Below are positions 17,709 to 26,124 of a stretch of 64,000 bases of DNA, piece after piece. The notes under the pieces were generated by a model. It had not been told where the DNA came from. It did not search any database and saw nothing but the letters and a program-made list of their open reading frames with translations. The first letter of the stretch is position 1. Each line of letters starts with the position of its first letter. A program made the translations under genes and the position numbers. The DNA is from Leptospira broomii serovar Hurstbridge str. 5399 (GTDB taxonomy: Bacteria > Spirochaetota > Leptospiria > Leptospirales > Leptospiraceae): the NCBI RefSeq assembly GCF_000243715.2, contig NZ_AHMO02000008.1:1909001-1973000 (forward strand), read 5' to 3'.

Positions 17709-18719
17709 TCATAGTAAGATGTCGTTTATCGGTTCTAATTTCGAAGGAAGTTCAGTTTCGCCCAAAAATTCGCGTAAGTCAATTTCAATATTTCGGCAGA
17801 TTGCCGTCATTGGGATATCGTTAATGGCGTTTTCAAAAGGATTTTCGCTATCGTCGCCGATCTGTTCTGTAACCATAAAAACCCAGGAGATAAGAATATG
17901 TGCGGGAATCATAAGCCATACCAGGGTATCGCCCGCTTTTTCGAATTCGCTCAAAAGACCGAAGGGAAGTAGAAGTATGAAAATCCATACGAATACTTTA
18001 CTGAAATACGAATATTGTCGAGGCAAAGGGAATAATTTGATGCTTTCGCATTCTCCTTGACATTGATAATTCTCGGCGATTACTCGGGCCATCTCTAATT
18101 TTGCCGTCGGATCTAAAATTCCCAAATCGTGTAATTCCGTTAATCGCGAGTATTGTAGGTTCAGTATGTGTGCAGCCGGATTTGTTTTCGTTTCGAGAAA
18201 TGAAATTTCGGACTCGTCTAAAAAAGGAATTAATTCCTTGCGTACGCTCTTCTCCGCTTCCGGATGTGATAGTGTGACCAGTTTCCTTGCAGTATCGGAC
18301 TTGCTACGCGTATTAGACATTCTTAATTGATATCGTAAAGCGTTTGCAAAAGCTATTTGCCGATATATCAGCTCTTTCCTTATTCGATGAAACTCCGATT
18401 CGCGTAAGGAATTTTCCGGAAGCTGATTCCGTATCTGATGCAAAACCATCGAAGCCCAATTACGACTGTTATTTACGATTCGGCCCCATATTTGCTGAGC
18501 TTCCCAGAGGCGACCATAGGACGAGTTATTCTTAAATCCTAAGAAAAACGCGACCACCATTCCGATTAGGCTGATCGGCAAGAAAGGAAGAGCTGCGGTT
18601 TTAAATCCGAAATAATTCACTAATAAATAAACGGAACCGGAGATGGCTGCATAAATCAAAAGCATTTTCCAGGCATAGTGGAACATGATTGCGGGTTTTA
18701 TGGAACGAGAGGTGTACAT
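17709..18719 (-). CDS. Bestrophin-family anion channel (UPF0187/RFP-TM)
   Basis: The 336-residue protein has the bestrophin layout: membrane helices near the N-terminus (LLIYAAISGSVYLLVNYFG and ISLIGMVVAFFLGFKNNSSYGRLWEAQQIWG, read in parts), a long cytoplasmic helical region and a second pair near residue 240-275. NNSSYGRLWEAQQIWGR is the family signature. Bacterial members are pentameric ion channels. I chose the ATG at 18719, one base after the haemoglobin stop, so the two genes are coupled. Pairing with a globin is unusual and its purpose is unknown. Confidence 0.85.
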   Translation of the reverse strand: MYTSRSIKPAIMFHYAWKMLLIYAAISGSVYLLVNYFGFKTAALPFLPISLIGMVVAFFLGFKNNSSYGRLWEAQQIWGRIVNNSRNWASMVLHQIRNQLPENSLRESEFHRIRKELIYRQIAFANALRYQLRMSNTRSKSDTARKLVTLSHPEAEKSVRKELIPFLDESEISFLETKTNPAAHILNLQYSRLTELHDLGILDPTAKLEMARVIAENYQCQGECESIKLFPLPRQYSYFSKVFVWIFILLLPFGLLSEFEKAGDTLVWLMIPAHILISWVFMVTEQIGDDSENPFENAINDIPMTAICRNIEIDLREFLGETELPSKLEPINDILL

Positions 18720-18720
18720 T

Positions 18721-19200
18721 TTACTCCGGTAAATACGGGCCGCCCGGCACTCCCCATCCCCATTTCGGCATCGGTTCATTCGGATTCATGAGCAGCTCGT
18801 CGGTGTTCGAGTTATTTACCGCGATTCGTGTTCCCCATTCGATGTAGGCGACGAAAGCGGATCGAAATTCGGGATCATCGGGAAGATTAATCTCGTCGGC
18901 GGTTTCCAAAAGTAGTCGGATCCATCGTTTTCTTTGATCTTCCGTTAAACGTTTTGAAAGATGCTTTTGAATCATGGCGTAATGACTTCCATCTTCCGAA
19001 CTGTACGTTTTGGGACCTCCAAAAACTTCGGCGATGAAATGTGCCACTCTTTGTTGATGCTCCGGAGACATATGCTTAAAGACAGGTTCTAATAAATCAT
19101 CCTGCAAGACTTTTTGATAGAAAAGTTTCGTTAGTCTTTCGAAGGTCTGCATTCCGCCTGCCCATTCATATAAGGACGGGATTTTCTTTTTTTCGTTCAT
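18721..19200 (-). CDS. Group II truncated haemoglobin
   Basis: The 159-residue protein is a 2-on-2 globin: SLYEWAGGMQTFERLTKLFYQKVLQDDLLEPVFKHM (read in parts), GSHYAMIQKHL with the proximal histidine near residue 81, and RKRWIRLLLETADEINLP with the group II tryptophan. Such globins bind oxygen or nitric oxide and are mostly linked to redox or NO defence. The C-terminal tail with Pro/Gly/Trp is longer than the core. It is the first gene of a two-gene operon with the bestrophin channel, behind a perfect 13-bp inverted repeat. Confidence 0.88.
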   Translation of the reverse strand: MNEKKKIPSLYEWAGGMQTFERLTKLFYQKVLQDDLLEPVFKHMSPEHQQRVAHFIAEVFGGPKTYSSEDGSHYAMIQKHLSKRLTEDQRKRWIRLLLETADEINLPDDPEFRSAFVAYIEWGTRIAVNNSNTDELLMNPNEPMPKWGWGVPGGPYLPE

Positions 19201-19222
19201 AGTAGTAGTTTAAATAAATATT

Positions 19223-19272
19223 AAGTTTAATAAAACGGACTTACCAAAAAGTTAGCCCATTTTATTAAACTT
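19223..19272. promoter_or_regulatory. Perfect 13-bp inverted repeat upstream of the globin-bestrophin operon
   Basis: AAGTTTAATAAAA at 19223-19235 and TTTTATTAAACTT at 19260-19272 are exact inverted copies, 24 bases apart. The near arm starts 23 bases upstream of the globin ATG. Chance occurrence of 13 exact bases is unlikely even in AT-rich DNA. It may be a repressor operator or a leader hairpin. Confidence 0.55.
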
Positions 19273-19377
19273 TCGATTTATAGGAACATCGAGCCTCGGT
19301 TTCGGCATTCGTCAACTGGAATAAGTCGATTTCTATATAGGAAAAAAATGGAATTTTACGGAGCAGGGGGTTCTTAT

Positions 19378-20100
19378 TTAAGAGGGTGTTTTTACTTTTT
19401 CGGTGATCTGGACCGGATCGGATAAATGTCGTATATCCATTCCTGTATTAAGACGCACCAGCTCTTCGGCAATATTTACTGCATAGTCGCCGGCCCGTTC
19501 GATTCCCAAGATCATCCTGTATAAATCGGCGAATTGGTTTTTATCCAGTCTAGGATCCATAACGAACTTTAGAAAGGCGCCGTTGCACAGGTTGTTCAAT
19601 TCTTCTTCAACGGTATGGACAGAACCGTAGAACCGATTTTTTTCTTCCACGAGAGATTCTACCGCCATTCCGACTAAAGTTACGACTCGGGAGAGCATTT
19701 TATCCAGGATTTCTTCTTGTCTGAAGAATCCCTTAGGCAATAGCCCTCTCCTGTAGCACGTCGCGCAGTTCACGATCTGATCGCCCATTCTTTCCAAATT
19801 GCGGTTGATTCTTATTGCAGAGAGCGCAAATCGAAGCGGGTCTTTTTTTAGAACGACCTCGCCGTCTACTTGATCCATTCCCAATAAATTACGATTGGCA
19901 ACCGCTTCTAAAATCGCATTTTGCGAAAGGTTATCATTCTGTTTTTCTAAACTATCGATCAGATCGTCTCGTTCTATTACTTGCTTAGCTAAGTCCGGGT
20001 TTTCCTGTTCGATCGCATCGTCTAAAATTAAGATTTGCTCCAGACATAATTCTGCCATTGCATACAGGTTGCGTCTGAGATAATCGAATTTAGAAGCCAT
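19378..20100 (-). CDS. phoU: PhoU-family phosphate signalling regulator
   Basis: The 240-residue all-helical protein has two PhoU repeats, each with an E/D-rich metal-binding helix: [22 protein letters not shown] near residue 92 and [22 protein letters not shown] near residue 195. PhoU damps phosphate uptake through the Pst transporter and the PhoR/PhoB system. No pst or pho genes lie next to it, so its partner is elsewhere. A distant relative (PhoU-domain of Na/Pi carriers) is possible because of the lack of context. Confidence 0.8.
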   Translation of the reverse strand: MASKFDYLRRNLYAMAELCLEQILILDDAIEQENPDLAKQVIERDDLIDSLEKQNDNLSQNAILEAVANRNLLGMDQVDGEVVLKKDPLRFALSAIRINRNLERMGDQIVNCATCYRRGLLPKGFFRQEEILDKMLSRVVTLVGMAVESLVEEKNRFYGSVHTVEEELNNLCNGAFLKFVMDPRLDKNQFADLYRMILGIERAGDYAVNIAEELVRLNTGMDIRHLSDPVQITEKVKTPS

Positions 20101-20909
20101 CTGATAATTGAACCAATCAGAATGTAATCTGGATTCGAATCACGGTCAAGATGATTTTTTCTTTAGGCGAACTTTGTAACCCATCTCTCGAATTTCAGAA
20201 GCGAGAATCTTCTTTATGTTACGATTCGCACTCAGTATTACGATTATTCCAAGAAGTTGACCTTCCGGATTTACAGCTTCTTAACCTAATGTATCGTACG
20301 AAGTAATCGAATCAGCTCCCTATTTCATTTGCAATCTTTAGTATTAAACTCTTTCCGGAAGTCGGGATTCGGTTGGGGTAGATTTGGTTAAATCGAATAA
20401 TCATTGTTTGGTGCGTAATCATTTTCAAGAGGCGATTTGTTCCAGGGGTTGAATGAACGTTGCGGACTTTACCTATGAATTTTCCATTTCTAACGTACAC
20501 ACGCATTCCAAAAGGATTTGTCCAAGATCTATCTTTAACAATAGACGTTCGTAAAACTCGATTCTGAAATGTTCCATACCGATAAAGATTCTGCGAAATC
20601 GCTTCAAGATAATGATACCGTCGAAATTTCTCTTGGAATATATCTTATCTATTAGAATTCCCGAATTTTCTCCTCGATTTTCCTAGAACGGAGTGACCAA
20701 AATATTTAGAGAAACTTCGGAAAGGAGAAGGGGCGGAAAGAAAAATCATGATTTTAGATTTTGGTCCAGGATTATTAGTTCGATGACTTAAACGACGAAT
20801 ATAGTATCGACGGCTTTTTACTCTATTCGCATAACCGCGGTGAGAAAAAGCGGGCACGGTTGTCGCATGCCCTTTGCACTACAGAAGGCCGATATTATCT
20901 GATCAGGTA
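20101..20909. other. Gene-poor stretch between phoU and MAPEG gene
   Basis: In 810 bases I see no convincing gene. On the minus strand one frame is open from about 20878 to 20645, has a single TAA at 20645-20647, and then stays open to 20312. Two adjoining open stretches in one frame divided by one stop could be a decayed gene, but the translated composition (Arg, Ser, Asn rich) resembles nothing I know. No repeat or terminator is obvious. Confidence 0.4.
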
Positions 20910-21326
20910 TTATGGTAAGCTTTGTAACAGAAGGTAAAGCATCGAGACAAAGGAAGCATATTGAAGAAGGAATCCTGTAAATCGGATATTTACCGGCCAT
21001 ACACCGCCTCCGCTCAAGTGAGCGGACGTTTGGAGAATCCTAGAAGCAAATACTATCCAAGCGAATAAGTCAAACATAGCCGGATTAGGATCCAATAATG
21101 CTCCGGCAAAAACTAAAACCGCAAAAATAGGCAGATTCTCTAAACAATTTAGGTGGGCTCTATGTAATCTCCAATAGAAGTCGCTGCCGTGTTGGATCCA
21201 TGCCGGAAATTCGTTCGATTTTTTCTTTCCGGTAAGTACTTGAGTTACTCGAAATAAAATAACTCCGAAACCGAGGAGTAAGGTCCAGCTAGTGAATGAT
21301 AAGAGAGCATGTAGGGAACTATACAT
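20910..21326 (-). CDS. MAPEG-family membrane protein
   Basis: A 138-residue protein with four membrane helices. The segment NEFPAWIQHGSDFYWRLHRAHLNCLENLPIFAVLVF (about 36-75) has the MAPEG signature with the R-x-x-R-A-H-x-N-x-x-E core. Family members conjugate glutathione or isomerise lipid mediators in eukaryotes; bacterial roles are largely unknown. It is transcribed alone, 108 bases upstream of the imelysin cluster's last gene, on the same strand. Confidence 0.82.
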   Translation of the reverse strand: MYSSLHALLSFTSWTLLLGFGVILFRVTQVLTGKKKSNEFPAWIQHGSDFYWRLHRAHLNCLENLPIFAVLVFAGALLDPNPAMFDLFAWIVFASRILQTSAHLSGGGVWPVNIRFTGFLLQYASFVSMLYLLLQSLP

Positions 21327-21433
21327 CGTTCTTTAATAGAAAGTGAAGTCGCTTCTCTGGCAAGAATAATTTAACAGTACCATTATGACGAAAATCATTG
21401 ATAACCTTCTTTTGATAACGAGTCATCCGATCT

Positions 21434-22666
21434 CTAATCTCCGTCAGCATTAGACGGCATAGCAGGTACTCCTAATACCGAAAGCAAATCGGTTCCGGTA
21501 AGCGTTCTTAGAGTTTTCAATTTTATCCAAAGCGGGGAAACTTGCGCGTTAATCGTGGATGATCCGGCGCTTATATCTGCATACAGGTCGGAGGCTCCCG
21601 TGATTTTTGCCTGCAAAGTAGTTTTTAAATCCGCAATCGCATTCTTCATGTTCGTGTCTACCGAAGGATTTTGGGCTTGAACCATTAAGGAAAGCGATTT
21701 CGCTTGAGAATCTCCGGAATTTCCGATATAGGCGAACTCGATTCCGTAAACGTTATCTAACAAGTCTTGATACGCGTTTCTGGAAAAAATTGTTTCCGTT
21801 AAGTTCGAATGAGCCGTGCCTGCGGAGCTAAGACTTAAACCGGCGGGAGTTCCCGTTTTTTGATCCCGGGCTACCTCGGCCAAACTTGCAATTTTCGTAA
21901 CATATGTATCGAAGGCCTCTTTAGAAGATTGAAAATATCCGTTACCGCCGACGTAGTTCCCGATAAAATTTCCGCCGGTTGATTTCCATTGAGTGTTCAA
22001 GTTCCTCGAGTCGTCATAGATAACCTGCGCGACGGCCTGAATATAATCCAGTCTTCTCTGATAACCCGAATTAGAACTATTGGCGGTAATGATATTTGCG
22101 GTACTTGAAATATTTGCATCATTCCCATCGGAACTGAAGATCAACATTTCTAACGCTTCAAAACCTCTTCGAACTGTGCTGTACGTTAATACGCTACTTT
22201 CATTGATCGTAGGAAAGCTTGCAGTATTTGTGAGGACCGCGGATATATTGTTCCATTTGGGTCGTTGTAATTTTTCAAATCCGTCTAAATTAGTGAAATA
22301 GTATCCGGGAGGATTTTCGGCGGGGCCGAAATAAAAAACTTCGGATTTTTTTAACGAACTTCTCGCGGTTTTCCAAGCTTGTTGCAGGTTTGCAAGCTTA
22401 GTCGTATTGGTCGGATCCGCGCAGTAGTTTTGGGCAGAAGTGGTCAGACTTAAAGTTTTATTTTCCAGATCCTGCAGCGTAGGCAGGATCAGACTGTTTC
22501 CCGAATAAGTCAGAAATTCCGTATAGGACGGCTGTGCTGCGAGCAAGAACGCAATTGTGGACATATCTGTTCCTTTATTCGGTTGGCAAGAAAATGAAAA
22601 GAATATAAAGAAACCCGCAAGTAATATAGCTGAGGTGGTCGAATTGAAGTTACGATGATATTTCAT
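21434..22666 (-). CDS. Imelysin-family lipoprotein (second copy)
   Basis: The 410-residue protein has a lipobox FSFSC with Cys27. The imelysin fold is a helical bundle with two linked domains; the usual G-x-H-x-x-E motif reads GFEALE here (168-173), so the histidine is replaced by glutamate. This variant is seen in the partner copy of paired imelysins. The mature N-terminus STIAFLLAAQPSYTEF resembles that of the other two lipoproteins in this operon. It is last of three minus-strand genes; DHOR ends 12 bases upstream. Role in iron uptake is inferred from the family and the upstream Fur-like sites. Confidence 0.85.
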   Translation of the reverse strand: MKYHRNFNSTTSAILLAGFFIFFSFSCQPNKGTDMSTIAFLLAAQPSYTEFLTYSGNSLILPTLQDLENKTLSLTTSAQNYCADPTNTTKLANLQQAWKTARSSLKKSEVFYFGPAENPPGYYFTNLDGFEKLQRPKWNNISAVLTNTASFPTINESSVLTYSTVRRGFEALEMLIFSSDGNDANISSTANIITANSSNSGYQRRLDYIQAVAQVIYDDSRNLNTQWKSTGGNFIGNYVGGNGYFQSSKEAFDTYVTKIASLAEVARDQKTGTPAGLSLSSAGTAHSNLTETIFSRNAYQDLLDNVYGIEFAYIGNSGDSQAKSLSLMVQAQNPSVDTNMKNAIADLKTTLQAKITGASDLYADISAGSSTINAQVSPLWIKLKTLRTLTGTDLLSVLGVPAMPSNADGD

Positions 22667-22678
22667 TGTTACCCTGCT

Positions 22679-24274
22679 TTACAGTGAATTTAGGAATTTA
22701 AGTAAGTCGTTTCTATCGGATGCGGACAGTAGTTGAAAATTCGATCTTGCCGCTGCCGCCTCTCCTCCATGCCATAGGATCGCTTCTTCCGGTCCGTTGG
22801 CTCTTCCGTCATGGAGCAGCCTTTGATGCCCATTAACATTCTGAATTAAACCTAATCCCCAAAGAGGTGGGGTTCTCCATTCGCTTCCGGTCGCGTCAAA
22901 GTCGGCTCTTCCATCGGCTAACCCGGATCCCATATCATGCAAAAGTAAATCCGTATAAGGTTTTATATACTGAGAAGAATTTTCCGGAAAATCAGGTACG
23001 AAACCTGTCACGACCAAAGGTTTGTGACACGAAGCACAACCGATCGAGATGAACAACTGTTTTCCATGCACGACTTGCGGGTCATTGACGGATCGTCTGC
23101 CAGGGGCCCCTACGAGTTGTCCGTAAAAATTTATTGGATCTACGATGCTAGAAGTAATTTCCGGATCGCCCGAGCCGTTTGCCGCATCCAAACAAATTGT
23201 TTGAATTGCCGGACAATTATCCGTCGGGTTTAAGGGACTCGTTATGCCTATATCGCCCAGAAAGGCATCCTGGTTCTGCTGAGATAGACTAGGTTCATTC
23301 GCTTTCCAACCGAACCGACCGAGGGCTTTTTTTCCTGCGGCAGTATCCCAAACATAATTAGGTTTTCCTGAAATTCCATCTCCATCCGCATCGTTCGGAT
23401 CCGCCCAGGATAAAATCGTACTTTCAGGTATTGCCTCTAATAATCCTAGTCCGGCAATCATCGGAGCTACTCTGGGTGAATAATGGAATCCGCCAGCCGC
23501 GACGGTCGGATCTCCGAAGTTCCATCCGGAAAAAGAATACGTCGGTTGCGAAAGCGTAACGGAAGTTCCGTCGGAGTATGTGGTGCCGGAACAAGTCGAG
23601 CAAACAGGTGCTGCAACCGAGCTGTACGTTACGGATGCGTGCCCTTCTTCCGGAGTTGCAGAAACGGTATGTGATGTGGGATGAAGATTCGTAAAACTTG
23701 CAATTCCTTGTTGATTTAATTGAAGTCCGTAGTTGTCGGTCGGGATCGGTCCCCCGGTCGTTGCATTGGCGCCGTCCTTGGACAATCGCATCAGCATACT
23801 CACCGCTATATCGAAGGAACCTCCGTACGTCGGGGGAGACGCGCCGTTATTCGGGGGAGCTCCCCGACCGTCCTTTTTGTGGCAGGCTTGGCAGGAACTC
23901 GTATTGAATGTGGGCCCTTTACCGGAAAGTGCGCTATTTCCTTCTTGAGACCAGTTCGTATTAAAAAACGCATGTCCCGTATTGAATTGAGTCGAACCGC
24001 CCAAGCGTAGATTAAAGGCCGGTAGGCTAAACGCGTTTACCGTATTATCGAATACCGTCGTCCAACCTCCGGAATAGGCTTCGCCAGGATCTTGATTTAG
24101 ATTCAACAAAATGAGCGCCATTTCTGTAACATTGCTTTTCGACTCGTGTTTGCAGGAATAGAAAGGCGAAACAAAAAAAAGAGTAACGATTCCGAATCCG
24201 GAAAAAAGCCGAATCGGCTTAAATAAAAATTTTCCGAATTTGGCCGAAGAGAGTGATTTAAGATTACAGTTCAT
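22679..24274 (-). CDS. Di-haem oxidoreductase (DHOR, CxxCH) lipoprotein
   Basis: The 531-residue protein has a lipobox FYSC with Cys41 and two c-type haem motifs: CQACH (128-132) with KKDGRG after it, and CASCHKP near residue 415. This is the layout of the DHOR family, whose members lie between imelysin genes in several Gram-negative bacteria. A CSTCSGT insert near residue 225 adds two cysteines not usual for the family. The exact electron donor is unknown. It begins 46 bases after the first imelysin and is followed by the second one 12 bases later. Confidence 0.9.
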   Translation of the reverse strand: MNCNLKSLSSAKFGKFLFKPIRLFSGFGIVTLFFVSPFYSCKHESKSNVTEMALILLNLNQDPGEAYSGGWTTVFDNTVNAFSLPAFNLRLGGSTQFNTGHAFFNTNWSQEGNSALSGKGPTFNTSSCQACHKKDGRGAPPNNGASPPTYGGSFDIAVSMLMRLSKDGANATTGGPIPTDNYGLQLNQQGIASFTNLHPTSHTVSATPEEGHASVTYSSVAAPVCSTCSGTTYSDGTSVTLSQPTYSFSGWNFGDPTVAAGGFHYSPRVAPMIAGLGLLEAIPESTILSWADPNDADGDGISGKPNYVWDTAAGKKALGRFGWKANEPSLSQQNQDAFLGDIGITSPLNPTDNCPAIQTICLDAANGSGDPEITSSIVDPINFYGQLVGAPGRRSVNDPQVVHGKQLFISIGCASCHKPLVVTGFVPDFPENSSQYIKPYTDLLLHDMGSGLADGRADFDATGSEWRTPPLWGLGLIQNVNGHQRLLHDGRANGPEEAILWHGGEAAAARSNFQLLSASDRNDLLKFLNSL

Positions 24275-24320
24275 TTTTTTTAAGTCTCAAGCTATGTCTT
24301 GATTTCGGTTCCTTGGAATA

Positions 24321-25721
24321 TTACTTATTAGTAAAATCGGTGATCGTAATGCCCAGAGCTGTTGCGGCCGACACGAAATCCCGTTTCAATCGGTCCCCGA
24401 TCAGAACTTGAGCGTTTTGAAGAGTCGGGTAATCCGGACTTTGGGATCCGGGGAAACCGTTGAACCCGTTCATAATGATCTGGTCGTAACGCCCTGATAT
24501 CGATCCGGACGGGCAGGAAGAGGTATAATTCGGATCCGCAATACTCTCGGCGTTATTGACGCAAAAAGTATCCCTTGCCTGAGTGATTTCTGACTGTATA
24601 TTTCCTTGGCCTAGGATGCCCAATAATGCGGAAAGGCCCGGTCCGGAACTCGATGGATTACCTTTTACTAATGTATAACTTCCTGTCCAAAGATTCAAAA
24701 CGCTTTGGGCGTCGTAGTAAAAGTCCGATTTGGTATTGTCGCTAAAGCAAGAGTGTTCGTCTTCCTGATCATGGGCGTAAATTCCTTTTAAGCGGTCTCC
24801 TCCCCATTCTCCGGCGATAAATTTTCCTAATCCTCTAAATACCTGAGTAAGCGAAGTGTTCGGATCTGCCAGGAAAGTTTGTCTATAGGCGCCCGGTGCT
24901 GCCGCCGTTCCCCATGAATCTCTGACTAATTTTAAATGACCGACTAACGCGTCAGTGACCGTTTTAAGATAATTTCCTCGGTTGCTCCCCGTTCCACCGT
25001 TAGTTCCGCCTTGTCCATTACTATTACAAGTGCCTGGAGAACCCGTAAAACAAGTATAATCGCCAAGACCGGCCACTTGATTGTATGATTGCGGGCTTCC
25101 TGAATTATCCTGACCCCAGAGAAGATATTCGATAGCGTGCCATCCGGTTAGAATGATCGTTGTAGAGTCCGTATTTCCGCCCGATGCAATGGAAATATCC
25201 CCGTTTTTACCGAGAATTGAGGCAAAGCTCGTAGTGTTGTTTCCCCCCTGAATGTAATTGTCGATTGCAATTTCGTCTAACGGCCAAGAGTTGATCAGAC
25301 TCTCACAAGCATAGGTCGTGTCACCGGCATAATTCGTTCCGGCTCCGCAACCTTGCCAGTTGATACTTGAAATGCTGGCCACGTCGATGGGCCCTCCGGC
25401 AAATCGAAACGCTTCGGTCAGTAAGTAGCTTGCCCTTGCCTTGATCCAAGCGTTCTTGGCGGCAGTTAGATTTGCTGCGCTGGGAGTCGTTACGAGTGCG
25501 TTTACTGCGGTCTGTAAAACGACTAGGTCCTGATAGTTTTTATTATAAGATTCATACGCCAAATCGGCATAACGACTCACAACTTGTTCTCTCGAGGCCG
25601 ACGGTTGATTTCCTAGAATCGCCGCTAACGCCATGGAAGAATCGCCTTTCTTTCCGTTCGTGCAGGATAAAAGGATTCCGGTAAAGATAACCAGAATTCC
25701 AGAGTTAATTGTCCGACGCAT
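24321..25721 (-). CDS. Imelysin-family lipoprotein (first copy, GxHxxE intact)
   Basis: The 466-residue protein has a lipobox LLSC with Cys20 and the intact imelysin motif GWHAIE at 193-198 followed by YLLWG. Imelysins (IrpA/EfeO-like) are periplasmic or outer-leaflet proteins tied to iron or haem uptake. Cysteines cluster at about 124, 139, 224 and 231, possibly paired. It is the first gene of an imelysin-DHOR-imelysin operon. The 403-base upstream region carries two Fur-box-like palindromes, so iron repression is likely. There is no TonB receptor in the window. Confidence 0.9.
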   Translation of the reverse strand: MRRTINSGILVIFTGILLSCTNGKKGDSSMALAAILGNQPSASREQVVSRYADLAYESYNKNYQDLVVLQTAVNALVTTPSAANLTAAKNAWIKARASYLLTEAFRFAGGPIDVASISSINWQGCGAGTNYAGDTTYACESLINSWPLDEIAIDNYIQGGNNTTSFASILGKNGDISIASGGNTDSTTIILTGWHAIEYLLWGQDNSGSPQSYNQVAGLGDYTCFTGSPGTCNSNGQGGTNGGTGSNRGNYLKTVTDALVGHLKLVRDSWGTAAAPGAYRQTFLADPNTSLTQVFRGLGKFIAGEWGGDRLKGIYAHDQEDEHSCFSDNTKSDFYYDAQSVLNLWTGSYTLVKGNPSSSGPGLSALLGILGQGNIQSEITQARDTFCVNNAESIADPNYTSSCPSGSISGRYDQIIMNGFNGFPGSQSPDYPTLQNAQVLIGDRLKRDFVSAATALGITITDFTNK

Positions 25722-25853
25722 AGATTTCGCTCCTAAAATAATTTCAAATCTCTCCGGAAAAATCCCCGTGAGGTAGCTCGCCTAACGGGGCCAGAGATGA
25801 ACTGTGGGGATGACTCCCTCCGGCACCGATTGGGAACCAGATTGATAATGCAG

Positions 25854-25870
25854 ATGAGAATCAATCTCAT
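25854..25870. promoter_or_regulatory. Fur-box-like palindrome (proximal)
   Basis: ATGAGAATCAATCTCAT has 6-bp perfect arms and a 5-base centre. It resembles the TGAGAAT-N-ATTCTCA iron box and lies between a TTGACT hexamer and the start of the first imelysin. GATAATG at 25844-25850 just beside it adds a Fur-like hexamer. Confidence 0.6.
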
Positions 25871-26011
25871 AAAAGTCAAGAAAATTTTATCTCCCGGTAT
25901 TCCCTGAAACCCCCCCAATTTTACCAATAATCGCGGATCTTTCCTGTTTAGATCTATTCATTGAAGAAATCCTGTACAGAGAAAAGGAGAGGCGTTTTTT
26001 AAAATTTGATA

Positions 26012-26028
26012 CTGAGGATGATTCTCAG
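26012..26028. promoter_or_regulatory. Fur-box-like palindrome (distal)
   Basis: CTGAGGATGATTCTCAG is palindromic apart from a few central bases and contains GATGATTCTCA, a close match to the iron box. It lies 290 bases upstream of the imelysin start, downstream of a minus-strand TTGACA. Confidence 0.5.
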
Positions 26029-26124
26029 AAATATTTAGGAACTTAAATTGTCAACACAATTTGTTCAATCTCGGTAATGGAGAAACTCCGTTTCGACCTT
26101 AAGAGTTGTAGAATTCTACGAGGA

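Larger units (their letters stand above)
25722..26124. promoter_or_regulatory. Leader/promoter region of the imelysin operon
   Basis: The 403 bases hold no convincing gene. A TTGACT -35-like hexamer (minus strand, 25874-25879) abuts the palindrome at 25854-25870, and a TTGACA hexamer (minus strand, 26049-26054) lies ahead of a second palindrome at 26012-26028. Two iron-controlled promoters, or one with a long leader or small RNA, would both fit. Confidence 0.5.

Noticed and set aside
23697..24010. Open plus-strand frames within the di-haem gene
   Set aside because: Overlap with a well-supported minus-strand gene with haem motifs.
25733..25927. 64-residue minus frame in the imelysin leader
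   Set aside because: It overlaps the Fur-like site and promoter elements and has random-looking composition.
26045..26062. AAATTGT-CAAC-ACAATTT inverted repeat near the distal Fur-like site
   Set aside because: It overlaps the TTGACA hexamer of a candidate promoter and may be a by-product of it, so I did not list it as a separate operator.
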